A stretch of DNA of 64,000 bases, from positions 6,902-70,901 of the forward strand of contig JBBDRN010000049.1 of NCBI GenBank assembly GCA_040905445.1, given 5' to 3'. Position numbers and translations under genes: made by a program. Shown here piece by piece: positions 15,868 to 23,347 of the stretch; position 1 is the stretch's first letter; every line of letters begins with the position of its first letter. Source of the stretch: SKPT01 sp040905445 (GTDB taxonomy: Bacteria > Planctomycetota > Phycisphaerae > Phycisphaerales > Phycisphaeraceae). The notes beneath the pieces are model-generated. The model was not told the DNA's origin. It was given only the letters and a program-made list of their open reading frames with translations, and made no database searches.

Positions 15868-17303
15868 TCAGGCTCCTCGCCGGGCGAAGCCGACTCCGGC
15901 TCCGCGTCAAGGTTCGATCCATCCCCATCAGTCCGCACCCCGCCCGCCCGGCCCGCTGCTTCCGTCACCGCGCCGCCGATGAGCTGCTCGATCCGCGCCG
16001 CGGCGTCGAAGGCGTCGACGGCCAGTCGCTCGCGCGTCAGTCGCAGCTCCTGTAGCGCGGCCTGTGCCCGCGAGATCGCCTCGAACGCCACCGCTCCCTG
16101 GGCATATGCCGTCTCGCTCGCCGCCAGGGCCTCGTGCGCCATCGGGATCAGCGTCTCGTCGTAGCGCTCCACCCGCCGCCGGGCGTCGCGGTGCCGCGAC
16201 CACGCGAGGCGGGCGTCGGCTTGAAGCTCGTAAAGGCGATCGCTGCGGCGCAGGCTCGCGGCGCCGAAGCGGGCGAGCGCCTCGGCTCGCTCCGCGCTCG
16301 TGCGCCCGCCCCAGACGGGAAGGTTGATCGAGGCCATGAGCCCCACGGCGTCCTGCGCGTCGGGCATCTGCATGTACTCGACGCCAAGCATGAGCTCCGG
16401 CACACGGTTGAGCCGCGCCACGCGCAGTTCGTGACGCTCGCCCACCGTGTCGTGCGCCAGCGCCGCCAGCTCCGGGTTGGCCTCGGCGAGGCGGGCAAGC
16501 AGCGTGGCTTCGTCCAGTGCGAACTCGCGCATTGATGGAGCGCGACCCGGCCAGGGCAACGGCAGATCGGCGCGCCGCCCCAGCGCCGCGTTCAGTTGCG
16601 CCACAGTCGGTTCGCGCGTGGCGGCAAGCGTCTCGATCTCGTCGGCAAGCTGCTGTGCGGCGAGCTGCGCCTGCACGACGTCCGCCCACGCCCCGCCGCC
16701 CGCCTCGAAGCGCGACCGGGCCGCAGCCTCGAGCTGCTCGGCGATGGCGAGGCTCTCGCGCATCACCGCCAGCGCGCGGGCGAGGTAGGCGTACTCGGCC
16801 CACGCCGTCTTGACCTCGTAGCGCAGCCGCCGCAGTTCCACGTCGAAGCGCGCTTCCGCGGCGCGGGCCCGCGCGGTGGCCGCGTCCCCGCCGGCGCGCA
16901 GCCGGCCGTACCACGGCAGCATCTGCGACAGTCCCACCGCCTGCCGCTCGTTCATCGCGTGGATGACGTAGCGATAGCTCAGCTCCGGGTCCGCCAGCGC
17001 TCGCGCCTGCGGCACGCGGTGCAGCGCCGCCTGCCAGTCGTGGAAGGCCGCCTCCAGCCCCGGGTTGTGGGCCGCGGCGTAGCGCAAGTAATCCAGCAGC
17101 GTCGGCTCGGCCGGCAGGGGGGCGGCCGCCCGCTCGCGCGACGTGTCGCCACGGCGCTCGGCCTCGCTGGCGTATGCCGGACGCGCGATGTGACGCGGAG
17201 GACGATCGAACGCGTCGCGTTCGCCATCCAGGGGCCCGGCGCAGCCGAGCGCGGCGGCCGCGGTCACGACGCCGAGGAGAGTTATTGTCAGACGGGTGAG
17301 CAT
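15864..17303 (-). CDS. cusC: TolC-family outer-membrane efflux lipoprotein (CusC-like)
   Basis: The 479-residue protein has a signal peptide ending in the lipobox ALGC (cysteine about residue 21). Two long helical repeats of the outer-membrane efflux family follow (LRYAAAHNPGLEAAFHDWQAALHR and later equivalents). It would form the trimeric outer-membrane channel of the metal exporter. It is first in the operon cusC-cusB-cusA, with a four-base overlap to cusB. AGGA precedes ATG 17303. The upstream gap holds a family C repeat, so expression from a promoter in 17304-17556 or read-through from the Cys-rich gene are both possible. Confidence 0.92.
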   Translation of the reverse strand: MLTRLTITLLGVVTAAAALGCAGPLDGERDAFDRPPRHIARPAYASEAERRGDTSRERAAAPLPAEPTLLDYLRYAAAHNPGLEAAFHDWQAALHRVPQARALADPELSYRYVIHAMNERQAVGLSQMLPWYGRLRAGGDAATARARAAEARFDVELRRLRYEVKTAWAEYAYLARALAVMRESLAIAEQLEAAARSRFEAGGGAWADVVQAQLAAQQLADEIETLAATREPTVAQLNAALGRRADLPLPWPGRAPSMREFALDEATLLARLAEANPELAALAHDTVGERHELRVARLNRVPELMLGVEYMQMPDAQDAVGLMASINLPVWGGRTSAERAEALARFGAASLRRSDRLYELQADARLAWSRHRDARRRVERYDETLIPMAHEALAASETAYAQGAVAFEAISRAQAALQELRLTRERLAVDAFDAAARIEQLIGGAVTEAAGRAGGVRTDGDGSNLDAEPESASPGEEPE

Positions 17304-17362
17304 GAGGCGGTTCCTGGGCGGGGCGCGCCCTTTCCAGGCTTCGTCCGAAAATGTCGTACGGC

Positions 17363-17438
17363 GGGTGCCACTGGCGGCTTGTCCGCCAGTGTGTGCGATG
17401 GAGCCAGGGCACTGGTGGGCAAGCCACCAGTGGCACCC
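17363..17438. repeat. Family C double hairpin upstream of cusC
   Basis: GGGTGCCACTGGCGGCTTGTCCGCCAGTG is followed by a second hairpin CACTGGTGGGCAAGCCACCAGTG and closes with GGCACCC. It is the same element as 37330-37406 and 38213-38289, in inverse orientation. The motif GTCCGAAAA lies just outside in all three. Confidence 0.85.
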
Positions 17439-17556
17439 CTTCTGGTCGGAGCCTGGGCAGGGGCCGGGGGAGGGTGTGCGTGGTGCAGGCGCAACGCAGG
17501 CGCATGCAGATCAACGCGAGACGTTGCCGTCTCGGCCGTCCGCCGGGAGATGGGGA

Positions 17557-18000
17557 TCAGATGGTGAGCTGGCAGCTCAGCGCCACGAGCGTGGGTGGCG
17601 CCGGGGCGGCCGCCGGGGGTGCGGCCGCATGCCGACGTGTGAACCAGGTGGCCGGCAGCGCCGCGTCGGGCAGGCGCGGGGGTAGGGCGAGCAGCGGGGG
17701 CACCACCGGGCTCGACGCCGCGGGCAGTGCCGCGTCGTCGTCGCCGCGCATCGGGCAGGCCTGCGTCAGCGCGGCCGTGCACTGGCAATCAGCCGCGTCG
17801 TCGCATGGGTGCGGCTGCGGCGATTCGGCCGGCGCGTCGGACGCCGGCTGCGGATGGCACGGCGGGGCCGTCGGCTCCGCGTCGAGCGGCGCGGCGACCG
17901 CCGGGTCGGCGGCGGCAGCCGCGGCGCAGCACAGGGCGGCGGGCGCGGCAAAGGCCAGCAGCATCACGAGCGTCAGGCACAGGGAAGCATGTAGCCGCAT
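17557..18000 (-). CDS. Small exported Cys/His-rich protein upstream of the cus genes
   Basis: The 147-residue product has a clear signal peptide (MRLHASLCLTLVMLLAFAAP, cleavage near ALCCA). An Ala/Pro-rich mature part holds a cluster of Cys and His (PPCHPQP, PHPCDDAADCQC, QACPM). It is first in line, upstream of cusCBA on the same strand, and small exported proteins of this kind often accompany copper or cobalt-zinc efflux operons. A metal-buffering or sensing role is inference. ATG 18000 is chosen because it begins the signal peptide; the frame extends further upstream. No known domain is recognised and conservation has not been tested. Confidence 0.65.
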   Translation of the reverse strand: MRLHASLCLTLVMLLAFAAPAALCCAAAAAADPAVAAPLDAEPTAPPCHPQPASDAPAESPQPHPCDDAADCQCTAALTQACPMRGDDDAALPAASSPVVPPLLALPPRLPDAALPATWFTRRHAAAPPAAAPAPPTLVALSCQLTI

Positions 18001-18152
18001 GGGATCGGTCGCTCTGGCAGTCTCGGGCGGCCCGAACCAGGCCCGCGGGTGGGCCTGCCGCCGCATCGAGTATATCGCCGAGGCGGGGGTGCGACTACAG
18101 GCCAGGGCGAGGAATCGCTCGGGCTGGCGCTGGGCGCCGTCTGGGGGAAGGG

Positions 18153-18194
18153 TACAATCGGCTTATCGGTCACTTGCCCGAGGGGGCCCGCTCG
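18153..18194 (+). promoter_or_regulatory. Possible -10 box and ribosome-binding site of the prepilin gene
   Basis: TACAAT (18153-18158) lies about 35 bases before the GTG start. GAGGGGG (18180-18186) is a strong Shine-Dalgarno and is the reason for choosing GTG 18194. No convincing -35 box is seen. Confidence 0.45.
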
Positions 18195-18994
18195 TGACGC
18201 AAACCGCATCCATCCGGTCTTTGCCTCGCCGCCCCCGCCCCCGCCCGCAGCCGAGGGTGCGCGGGCGCGGCCTCACGCTCGTCGAGCTGCTGGTCTGCGT
18301 GGCGATCATCGCGCTGCTGCTGGCGATGCTCCTGCCGGCGCTGTCGCGTGCCCGCGGCGCGGCCGGCGCCCTGCGCTGCATGTCGCGACAGCGGCAACTC
18401 GCGGTCGCGACGATGACGCATCAGCACGACTTCGCCGGGCGCTACCCCCGCCCGCTCAAGGGCGACCCGGATCGGCTGCCGCCGCATCTCGCCGATCGAC
18501 TGAGCATCGAGGAGCGCAACGCCGCCGTCTGGTTCAACGCCCTCGACGTCTACCTCGACCCCCATGCCGGCGACGCCGCGGCCGGGGCGATCCACAAGCA
18601 GGATCCGGTCGCCGATCGACAGGGCGACGCGTGGCGCGAGGCCAACCGCACGATCAAGATGAATGCCTACTTCTGCTACGACGATGCGGGGATCTTTTAT
18701 TACTTCGATCGCGACGTACGCCGCCCGGGGGACACGGTGGTCTTCGCCGATGGCCGGGCGTCTGACGTGCACGCCAACGACCCGGTGCACGCGCGGCGGT
18801 ATGACCTGACCGAAGGCTTGGTCGCGCCGCGCCACGGTGGACACGCGGCCAACGTCGGCTTCGCCGACGGCCACGGCCAGCAGATTCAACAGGCGCTCAA
18901 CCCCGCGCTGGCGGCGCCGGGGTGGTTCCGCGAGTCGACGGGCAAACAGGACTTGATCTGGAACTTCGCGCAGCGCGACGAGCCGGCGCTGTAG
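18194..18994 (+). CDS. Type II secretion-like prepilin with H-X9-DG-type C-terminus
   Basis: The 266-residue protein has a basic leader of about 27 residues and the prepilin site RGRG-LTLVELLVCVAIIALLLAML. A hydrophobic helix and the conserved ALSRAR follow, as in planctomycete pseudopilins processed by a PilD-type peptidase. The C-terminus carries APRHGGHAANVGFADGHG, a variant of the H-X9-DG signature with ten residues between His and DG. Such proteins are abundant in planctomycetes and their function is unknown. GTG is the start because GAGGGGG precedes it and the leader is then of normal length. Confidence 0.88.
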   Translation: MTQTASIRSLPRRPRPRPQPRVRGRGLTLVELLVCVAIIALLLAMLLPALSRARGAAGALRCMSRQRQLAVATMTHQHDFAGRYPRPLKGDPDRLPPHLADRLSIEERNAAVWFNALDVYLDPHAGDAAAGAIHKQDPVADRQGDAWREANRTIKMNAYFCYDDAGIFYYFDRDVRRPGDTVVFADGRASDVHANDPVHARRYDLTEGLVAPRHGGHAANVGFADGHGQQIQQALNPALAAPGWFRESTGKQDLIWNFAQRDEPAL

Positions 18995-18998
18995 CGGC

Positions 18999-19028
18999 TT
19001 GGCGACCGCTGGTGGACGATGTTATAGT
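18999..19028 (+). promoter_or_regulatory. Promoter of the YceK-like lipoprotein gene
   Basis: TTGGCG (18999-19004) and TATAGT (19023-19028) are spaced by 18 bases. The transcript would have a leader of about 55 bases with GGAG before ATG 19089. Confidence 0.6.
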
Positions 19029-19088
19029 CCCCGTCGCCGCAGCAATGAGCCAGCGGCTGCACTTCCTTCCTTCTCTGGAGACCTTGTC

Positions 19089-19514
19089 ATGACCTGGACC
19101 AAACGAGCGACCTGCGTAATGCTTTCGGGTGTGCTGCTGATGCAGACCGCCTGCGGCACACTTCTTTACCCTGAACGCCGCGGCCAGGAGAGCGGGAAGA
19201 TCGACCCGACCGTCGCGATCCTCAACGGCATCGGCCTGCTGCTGTTCATCGTGCCGGGCCTGATCGCCTTCGCCGTCGACTTCAGCACCGGCGCGATCTA
19301 CCTCCCGCCCGGCGAGGCGGCGGGCGACGACGACGACGCCACCCGCGTCATCTACATGGACCCCGACGAGATCACCCCCGCCACGCTCGCCGCCGCCATC
19401 CAAGAGCACACCGGCAAGCAGGTCACCCTGACGGAGCGCGACATCGAAGTCATGCGCTTCGGCCAAGGCGACATCGCCCAGCACCTGCGCGACGCCGAGA
19501 CCACGCAGCAGTGA
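19089..19514 (+). CDS. Small conserved lipoprotein (YceK/YidQ-like)
   Basis: The 141-residue protein starts with a signal-like helix ending in TAC, then GTLLYPERRGQESGKIDPTVA. A second hydrophobic segment follows (ILNGIGLLLFIVPGLIAFAVDF), and then STGAIYLPP. This pattern, in which a YPERRGQ stretch precedes a hydrophobic IPGxIAFAVDFxTGAIYLP, resembles conserved enterobacterial and Acinetobacter lipoproteins of unknown function. The C-terminal 60 residues are acidic and soluble. It has its own promoter and a strong terminator, so it is monocistronic. Confidence 0.75.
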   Translation: MTWTKRATCVMLSGVLLMQTACGTLLYPERRGQESGKIDPTVAILNGIGLLLFIVPGLIAFAVDFSTGAIYLPPGEAAGDDDDATRVIYMDPDEITPATLAAAIQEHTGKQVTLTERDIEVMRFGQGDIAQHLRDAETTQQ

Positions 19515-19625
19515 CCGGCCGCGGTGATCAGGACCGGGCGCACCACGGGTAGCCGCCCGCGGATCGCAACCCGCGAGCTTCCGCCGCCCCGCAAGCTTCC
19601 TGACGCAGGCACGCCGCATGAATTC

Positions 19626-19660
19626 AAGCCGCCCTCCATCGAGGAGGGCGGCTTTTCGTT
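19626..19660 (+). terminator. Intrinsic terminator after the lipoprotein gene
   Basis: AAGCCGCCCTCC (19626-19637), loop ATCGA, GGAGGGCGGCTT (19643-19654), then TTCGTT: a 12-bp GC-rich stem with a T-rich tail. Confidence 0.85.
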
Positions 19661-19676
19661 GGTTGATCCCGGACAC

Positions 19677-19707
19677 CGCCATCAGCCATCAGCCATCACC
19701 TATCGCC
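19677..19707. repeat. Period-7 repeat, CATCAGC type
   Basis: CATCAGC, CATCAGC, CATCACC and TATCGCC follow one another. On the minus strand this gives TGATGGC units, one of which is the TGA stop of the adjacent membrane-protein gene. The M48 gene stop at 4839 lies in the same repeat type. Confidence 0.75.
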
Positions 19708-20214
19708 GCTCTGCCCCTCCGGCGTGGCCCACACCCCCGCCAGCGCACACGCCAGCCCCGCAGCGATCAGCAGCGTCCGCGTCGACCCGCTCGTCAGCCG
19801 CGTCAGCCGCGACTCGATCGCCGTCCGTGCCGGCACATCCACCCCCACGCGCGGCAGTGGCTCCGCCAGCCACGCATCCACCCCGCCGCCTCGGTCATCC
19901 GCCACCGTCCCCAGCCACAACGGCGTCTTGTCCGTTGGGTTCAGCCCGAACTGCGTCAGCGCCAGCCGCTCGAGCAGCACCGGCTCCTCCGCTCCCAGCG
20001 CGGCATGAAAGTCGGCATAACGCTGCGCTTGCCGCTCGATCTGCCGGACCTGCAAACGCATCAGGTCCCGCTGCCACGCCAGGTCACGCTGCCCCAGCCA
20101 CGCCGGCGTCAGCAGCACCAGCGCCACCAGCGTCAGGCCGGCGGCAAGAAACAGCCACCCGGGCATGGCCGCGAGGGCACGCTCGACGGGATTGAAGTCG
20201 CGATTTCCAGGCAT
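19696..20214 (-). CDS. Bitopic membrane protein of unknown function
   Basis: The 172-residue protein has one membrane helix near the N-terminus (WLFLAAGLTLVALVLLTPAWL, split here, residues 20-40). A charged helical region follows that could form a coiled coil (RDLMRLQVRQIERQAQRYADFHAAL). After a soluble stretch comes a second helix near the C-terminus (TLLIAAGLACALAGV). The layout with a coiled coil after TM1 is seen in some division or secretion accessory proteins, but no family is recognised. It is downstream of rpmH on the same strand, separated by a terminator. Confidence 0.6.
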   Translation of the reverse strand: MPGNRDFNPVERALAAMPGWLFLAAGLTLVALVLLTPAWLGQRDLAWQRDLMRLQVRQIERQAQRYADFHAALGAEEPVLLERLALTQFGLNPTDKTPLWLGTVADDRGGGVDAWLAEPLPRVGVDVPARTAIESRLTRLTSGSTRTLLIAAGLACALAGVWATPEGQSGDR

Positions 20215-20262
20215 TGGGGTCCCGGATCCCTATCGGACGCTGCGACGCCCGTTCTTGCGAAA

Positions 20263-20292
20263 GGGGACAGCAGGCAGGGATTCGAACTCCCC
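20263..20292 (-). other. tRNA-like T-arm remnant
   Basis: On the minus strand GGGGAGTTCGAATCCCTGCC resembles a tRNA T arm followed by the start of a 3' acceptor strand. No matching 5' acceptor, D arm or anticodon arm is present nearby. It could be the residue of a tRNA or an old attachment site, or chance. Confidence 0.25.
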
Positions 20293-20328
20293 CTCGGTGT
20301 CCCTGGTTCTCGGCTCCCGCGCATGACA

Positions 20329-20357
20329 AAGGCCCGCGGCACGGAGCCGCGGGCCTT
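20329..20357 (-). terminator. Terminator of rpmH
   Basis: The minus strand reads AAGGCCCGCGGC-TCCGT-GCCGCGGGCCTTTG: a 12-bp stem ending in a short T-run, 30 bases past the rpmH stop. Confidence 0.75.
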
Positions 20358-20386
20358 CGGGGGTGGGGGCTGGTGGCGGTCGCCGA

Positions 20387-20536
20387 TCAGAACTGGCGAC
20401 GGACGTTCAGTGTCCGGCCGATGCGGCGGCGGCGGCTGAGCATCTTCCGCCCATGCCGGCTGCGCATCCGCGCGCGGAAGCCCAGGCTCCGCACTCGCTT
20501 GATCAGGCTGCGTCGTTTCGGGTAATGCGTCGACAT
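20387..20536 (-). CDS. rpmH: 50S ribosomal protein bL34
   Basis: A 49-residue frame too short for most ORF callers. It reads MSTHYPKRRSLIKRVR, then SLGFRARMRSRHGRKMLSRR and ends RRIGRTLNVRRQF. The core GFRxRMxSxxGRKxLxRRRxxGR is diagnostic of bL34. The N-terminus departs from the usual MKRTYQP: the family's TYQPS becomes THYPK. ATG 20536 is the first start in frame. In most bacteria rpmH lies beside rnpA and dnaA. Here neither neighbour is present, so the gene is separated from that cluster. Confidence 0.93.
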   Translation of the reverse strand: MSTHYPKRRSLIKRVRSLGFRARMRSRHGRKMLSRRRRIGRTLNVRRQF

Positions 20537-20573
20537 CACACTGCTCCTGGCATCGTCGCTGGCAAGGCGGAAG

Positions 20574-23249
20574 CTACTCCCGGACTTCCACGATCAGCGA
20601 CTCGTATCGCGTATTGCCCCGGGTGTCCCGGGCCCGCAGCGTCACCACGTGCTGGCCGGGCTCAAGATCGCCTATCGTAACGGCAAACGCCTCGCGTGTC
20701 GAGTCGAAGATCAGATCCTCCGGCAGCATCGGCGTGAACTGGGCGTCGTTGTTGAGCTTATACGCCACCGACGCCACCGGTGAGTGCCCATCCACCGCCA
20801 CGCCCTCGATCCGCAGCGCCCCGTCCTCGCCGCGCCACTGAAGATCCTCCAGCCGCGGGGCCGTGTTGTCCACCAGCACCGGATCGGACAGCCGCCGCGC
20901 CGTCTGGGCCATCCCCGGCGGGTTGGCCAGGCGGTCGCTCGCGGTGACGCGGATGACGTACCGTCCGTCGGGCACGTGCCGCGTCTGCCAGTCGTGCGAC
21001 GTCTCCTCGATCTCGTCAGCGATCTCCAGCAGCCGCCGCGAGCCCGCTGGCCGATATTCCAGCTTGTAGACCAGCGGGTCCTGGTTGGGGTCGCTCGCCT
21101 CCCACTCGATCTCCATCTCGGTCGACGGCGGCTCATCCTGGCTGCCCGACGAACGCTGCCCCGGTCGGCGGGCGCCCGAGCCGGCCGGCTCCGGGTACGC
21201 CGCCTGCACCGACGCGACGCGCGGCGGGAGGTTGGGCATCACGTACGCCAGCGACACGCTCCCGATCGTCGGGCTCGCCACCCCGTCGCCCTCCAGTGTC
21301 AGGCGATATTGCACGAACCGGGCCGGCGGCGATGCGACCGTCACCTCCCGCGGATGCAGCGGCGCTGCCGATGCATCATGCTCGAACCGCGCCGCCTCCT
21401 GCCAGTCCGACCACGGCGCGTGCTCCGGATCGCCCACGTTGCCCGATCGCGTCTCCACCACCACCGCCGCGCCCGCCGGCACGTCGGCCTGCACCAGCAG
21501 TCGGCCCCAGAGGCTCACCTGCTCGGCATCCAGGACCGGGCTCACGTACGTCCCCTCGGCCGCTAAGCGGTCGCCGAGGCGCACGAGCTGCGCCGGGTTC
21601 GCCGTCCCGAGCAGGATCTCGCCGTCCGCCGTCACCGTCAGGGCGGGGATCTGCTCCGCCTCGAGCGTCGTCAGCACCGCCCGCTCCTGGCGCTCCGGGT
21701 TCAGGGCGTAAAGCTCGCCCTCGTTGCCCGTGGCGATCAGCAGCCGCGAGCCGTTCTCGTGCAGACGCAGGATCATCACCGACTCGCGGAACACCTCGGT
21801 CACATATCCCTGCGGGTCGATGCGGTAGACGGCGTTGCCCTCGCGGTCGCGCCGGGCCGTGCTCGGTCGGCGCACCGGCCGATCGGCGCCGCTCGCGGCA
21901 GGCTCGTCGCCGTCGGCCCGCCGCGCCTGCACGTCGGCCTGCAGTTCGCCCGAACGTCGTGCGACCTCCAGCCGCTGGCGGATCTCCGCACGCAGCGCGT
22001 CACGCTGCTCGGCCGTCGGCTCGTCGTCAGGCTCCGCGCCCGCGTCGGTCTCCGCGTCCTCCTCGCCGTCGTCGCCCGCCCCCGCGTCGTCCATCTGCGT
22101 CACCCGCCCGCGGTCGATCACGTCCGACAGGTCGTCGGCCTCCGGCTCGTCGCCTTCGATGTGAGGCGCCTCCACCTCCGCCTCATCGAGCTCCACCTCA
22201 TCCTCGTCCTGCTCATCCTCCGGGGCCGGCGCGTCCACATCCTCCTCCGGCACATCCATCAGCGCGTCGACGTCCAGCTCCTCCTCGTCCGGAATCGTCC
22301 GATCCTCGGGCACGTCCTCCGGGTCAGGCCCGTCCAGCCGCCCCGCCGGGTCGTCCTCCGGCTGCTCCATCCGGCCCGGGCGGGCCTGCTCCGCGTCGGC
22401 CGTGCCCGCGTAGACCGTCCCGTCGCCCCGCACCAGCAGGGCGCCGATCTCCGGCTCCGCCGCGTCATACAGCACAAACGCCCCCGCTTCCCCCGCGTCG
22501 TCGACCACGACCCGGTAGACGAGTCCATCCGTGTCCGTGCCGACGTACAGCCGCCCCGCGTCGTCGATGCCCAGCGACAGCAGGTTCGCCTGCCCCGTCT
22601 CCAGCAGCGTCGACACCGCCGGCTCATCGCCCGCGCCCAGGTCGACCGCCAGCAGCCGCCCCGGCGTGCCCGTGGCGACATAAAGCGTTCGGCCGCGCAC
22701 CACGACATCCCACACGTAGCGCACGTCCTCCAGCTCCGCCAGCGTCTCCAACTCGTCGTCGGCGGTCAACGCCGCGAGGCGCGACGACTCGCCGCTGACG
22801 CCCACCACCAGCCGCCCGTCGAGCGCGGCGATGGCAAAGATCTGTTCGCCCTCGAGTTCCAGCACCGTCTCCAGCGCCTCGTCGTCCGCGCGGTAGCGCA
22901 TCAACCTGCCCTCGGGGCCGGCCGCGAGGTAGATCGTCCCGTCAACGCTGTAGAGGTCGTAGACGATCGACGCCTCCTCGGGCATCTCGCCGATGACGTC
23001 GGTGCCGGTGGCGAGCTTGATGTCGCCGAGGTTGGTGACGATCGTCTCGTCCAGCTCGCCCTCGAGGAACTGCGACTCGCTCGTGTGCGTCCAGCGCTGC
23101 GGCTGCACCGCCAGCGCGGGCAGGGCCAGCCCGCCCAGAGCGACCGCGACGACGATACCCGCGGCAACCGTGCGGGGGCTGATGTTGGCGGGCGTGGCGC
23201 GGTTGGCGGGCGTGGCGCGGGTGGCGGCGAGGACGTGGGTCAGCTTCAT
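20574..23249 (-). CDS. Exported beta-propeller protein with acidic linker
   Basis: The 891-residue product has a signal-like N-terminus (TVAAGIVVAVALGGLALPALA, split here). About six blade-like repeats follow (for example DGTIYLAAGPEGRLMRY, GRTLYVATGTPGRLLAVD, AGRLYVGTDTDGLVYRV). A long Asp/Glu-rich linker spans roughly residues 290-430, then further propeller strands and a C-terminal region with Fn3-like strands (PPRVASVQAAYPEP, YVIRVTASDRLANPPG, GQHVVTLRARDTRGN). ATG 23249 is used with TTGAGG upstream rather than the TTG in frame before it. It follows the S55 peptidase gene by 98 bases, suggesting an operon and a common envelope task. The N-terminus is encoded by a 9-base GGCGGGCGT repeat. 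Confidence 0.75.
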   Translation of the reverse strand: MKLTHVLAATRATPANRATPANISPRTVAAGIVVAVALGGLALPALAVQPQRWTHTSESQFLEGELDETIVTNLGDIKLATGTDVIGEMPEEASIVYDLYSVDGTIYLAAGPEGRLMRYRADDEALETVLELEGEQIFAIAALDGRLVVGVSGESSRLAALTADDELETLAELEDVRYVWDVVVRGRTLYVATGTPGRLLAVDLGAGDEPAVSTLLETGQANLLSLGIDDAGRLYVGTDTDGLVYRVVVDDAGEAGAFVLYDAAEPEIGALLVRGDGTVYAGTADAEQARPGRMEQPEDDPAGRLDGPDPEDVPEDRTIPDEEELDVDALMDVPEEDVDAPAPEDEQDEDEVELDEAEVEAPHIEGDEPEADDLSDVIDRGRVTQMDDAGAGDDGEEDAETDAGAEPDDEPTAEQRDALRAEIRQRLEVARRSGELQADVQARRADGDEPAASGADRPVRRPSTARRDREGNAVYRIDPQGYVTEVFRESVMILRLHENGSRLLIATGNEGELYALNPERQERAVLTTLEAEQIPALTVTADGEILLGTANPAQLVRLGDRLAAEGTYVSPVLDAEQVSLWGRLLVQADVPAGAAVVVETRSGNVGDPEHAPWSDWQEAARFEHDASAAPLHPREVTVASPPARFVQYRLTLEGDGVASPTIGSVSLAYVMPNLPPRVASVQAAYPEPAGSGARRPGQRSSGSQDEPPSTEMEIEWEASDPNQDPLVYKLEYRPAGSRRLLEIADEIEETSHDWQTRHVPDGRYVIRVTASDRLANPPGMAQTARRLSDPVLVDNTAPRLEDLQWRGEDGALRIEGVAVDGHSPVASVAYKLNNDAQFTPMLPEDLIFDSTREAFAVTIGDLEPGQHVVTLRARDTRGNTRYESLIVEVRE

Positions 23250-23347
23250 GCGTTGGTGCCTCAAGAGATCATCGAAAACAGCGGAACCGGGATCATACAG
23301 GACCGCAATAACCCGACAACGTCGACCGGCCGCGTCTCGCAGCCCGG

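Noticed and set aside
20240..20380. tmRNA gene suggested by a T-arm-like sequence
   Set aside because: There is no 5' acceptor half, no tag reading frame, and the rpmH terminator occupies the space; at most a tRNA remnant.
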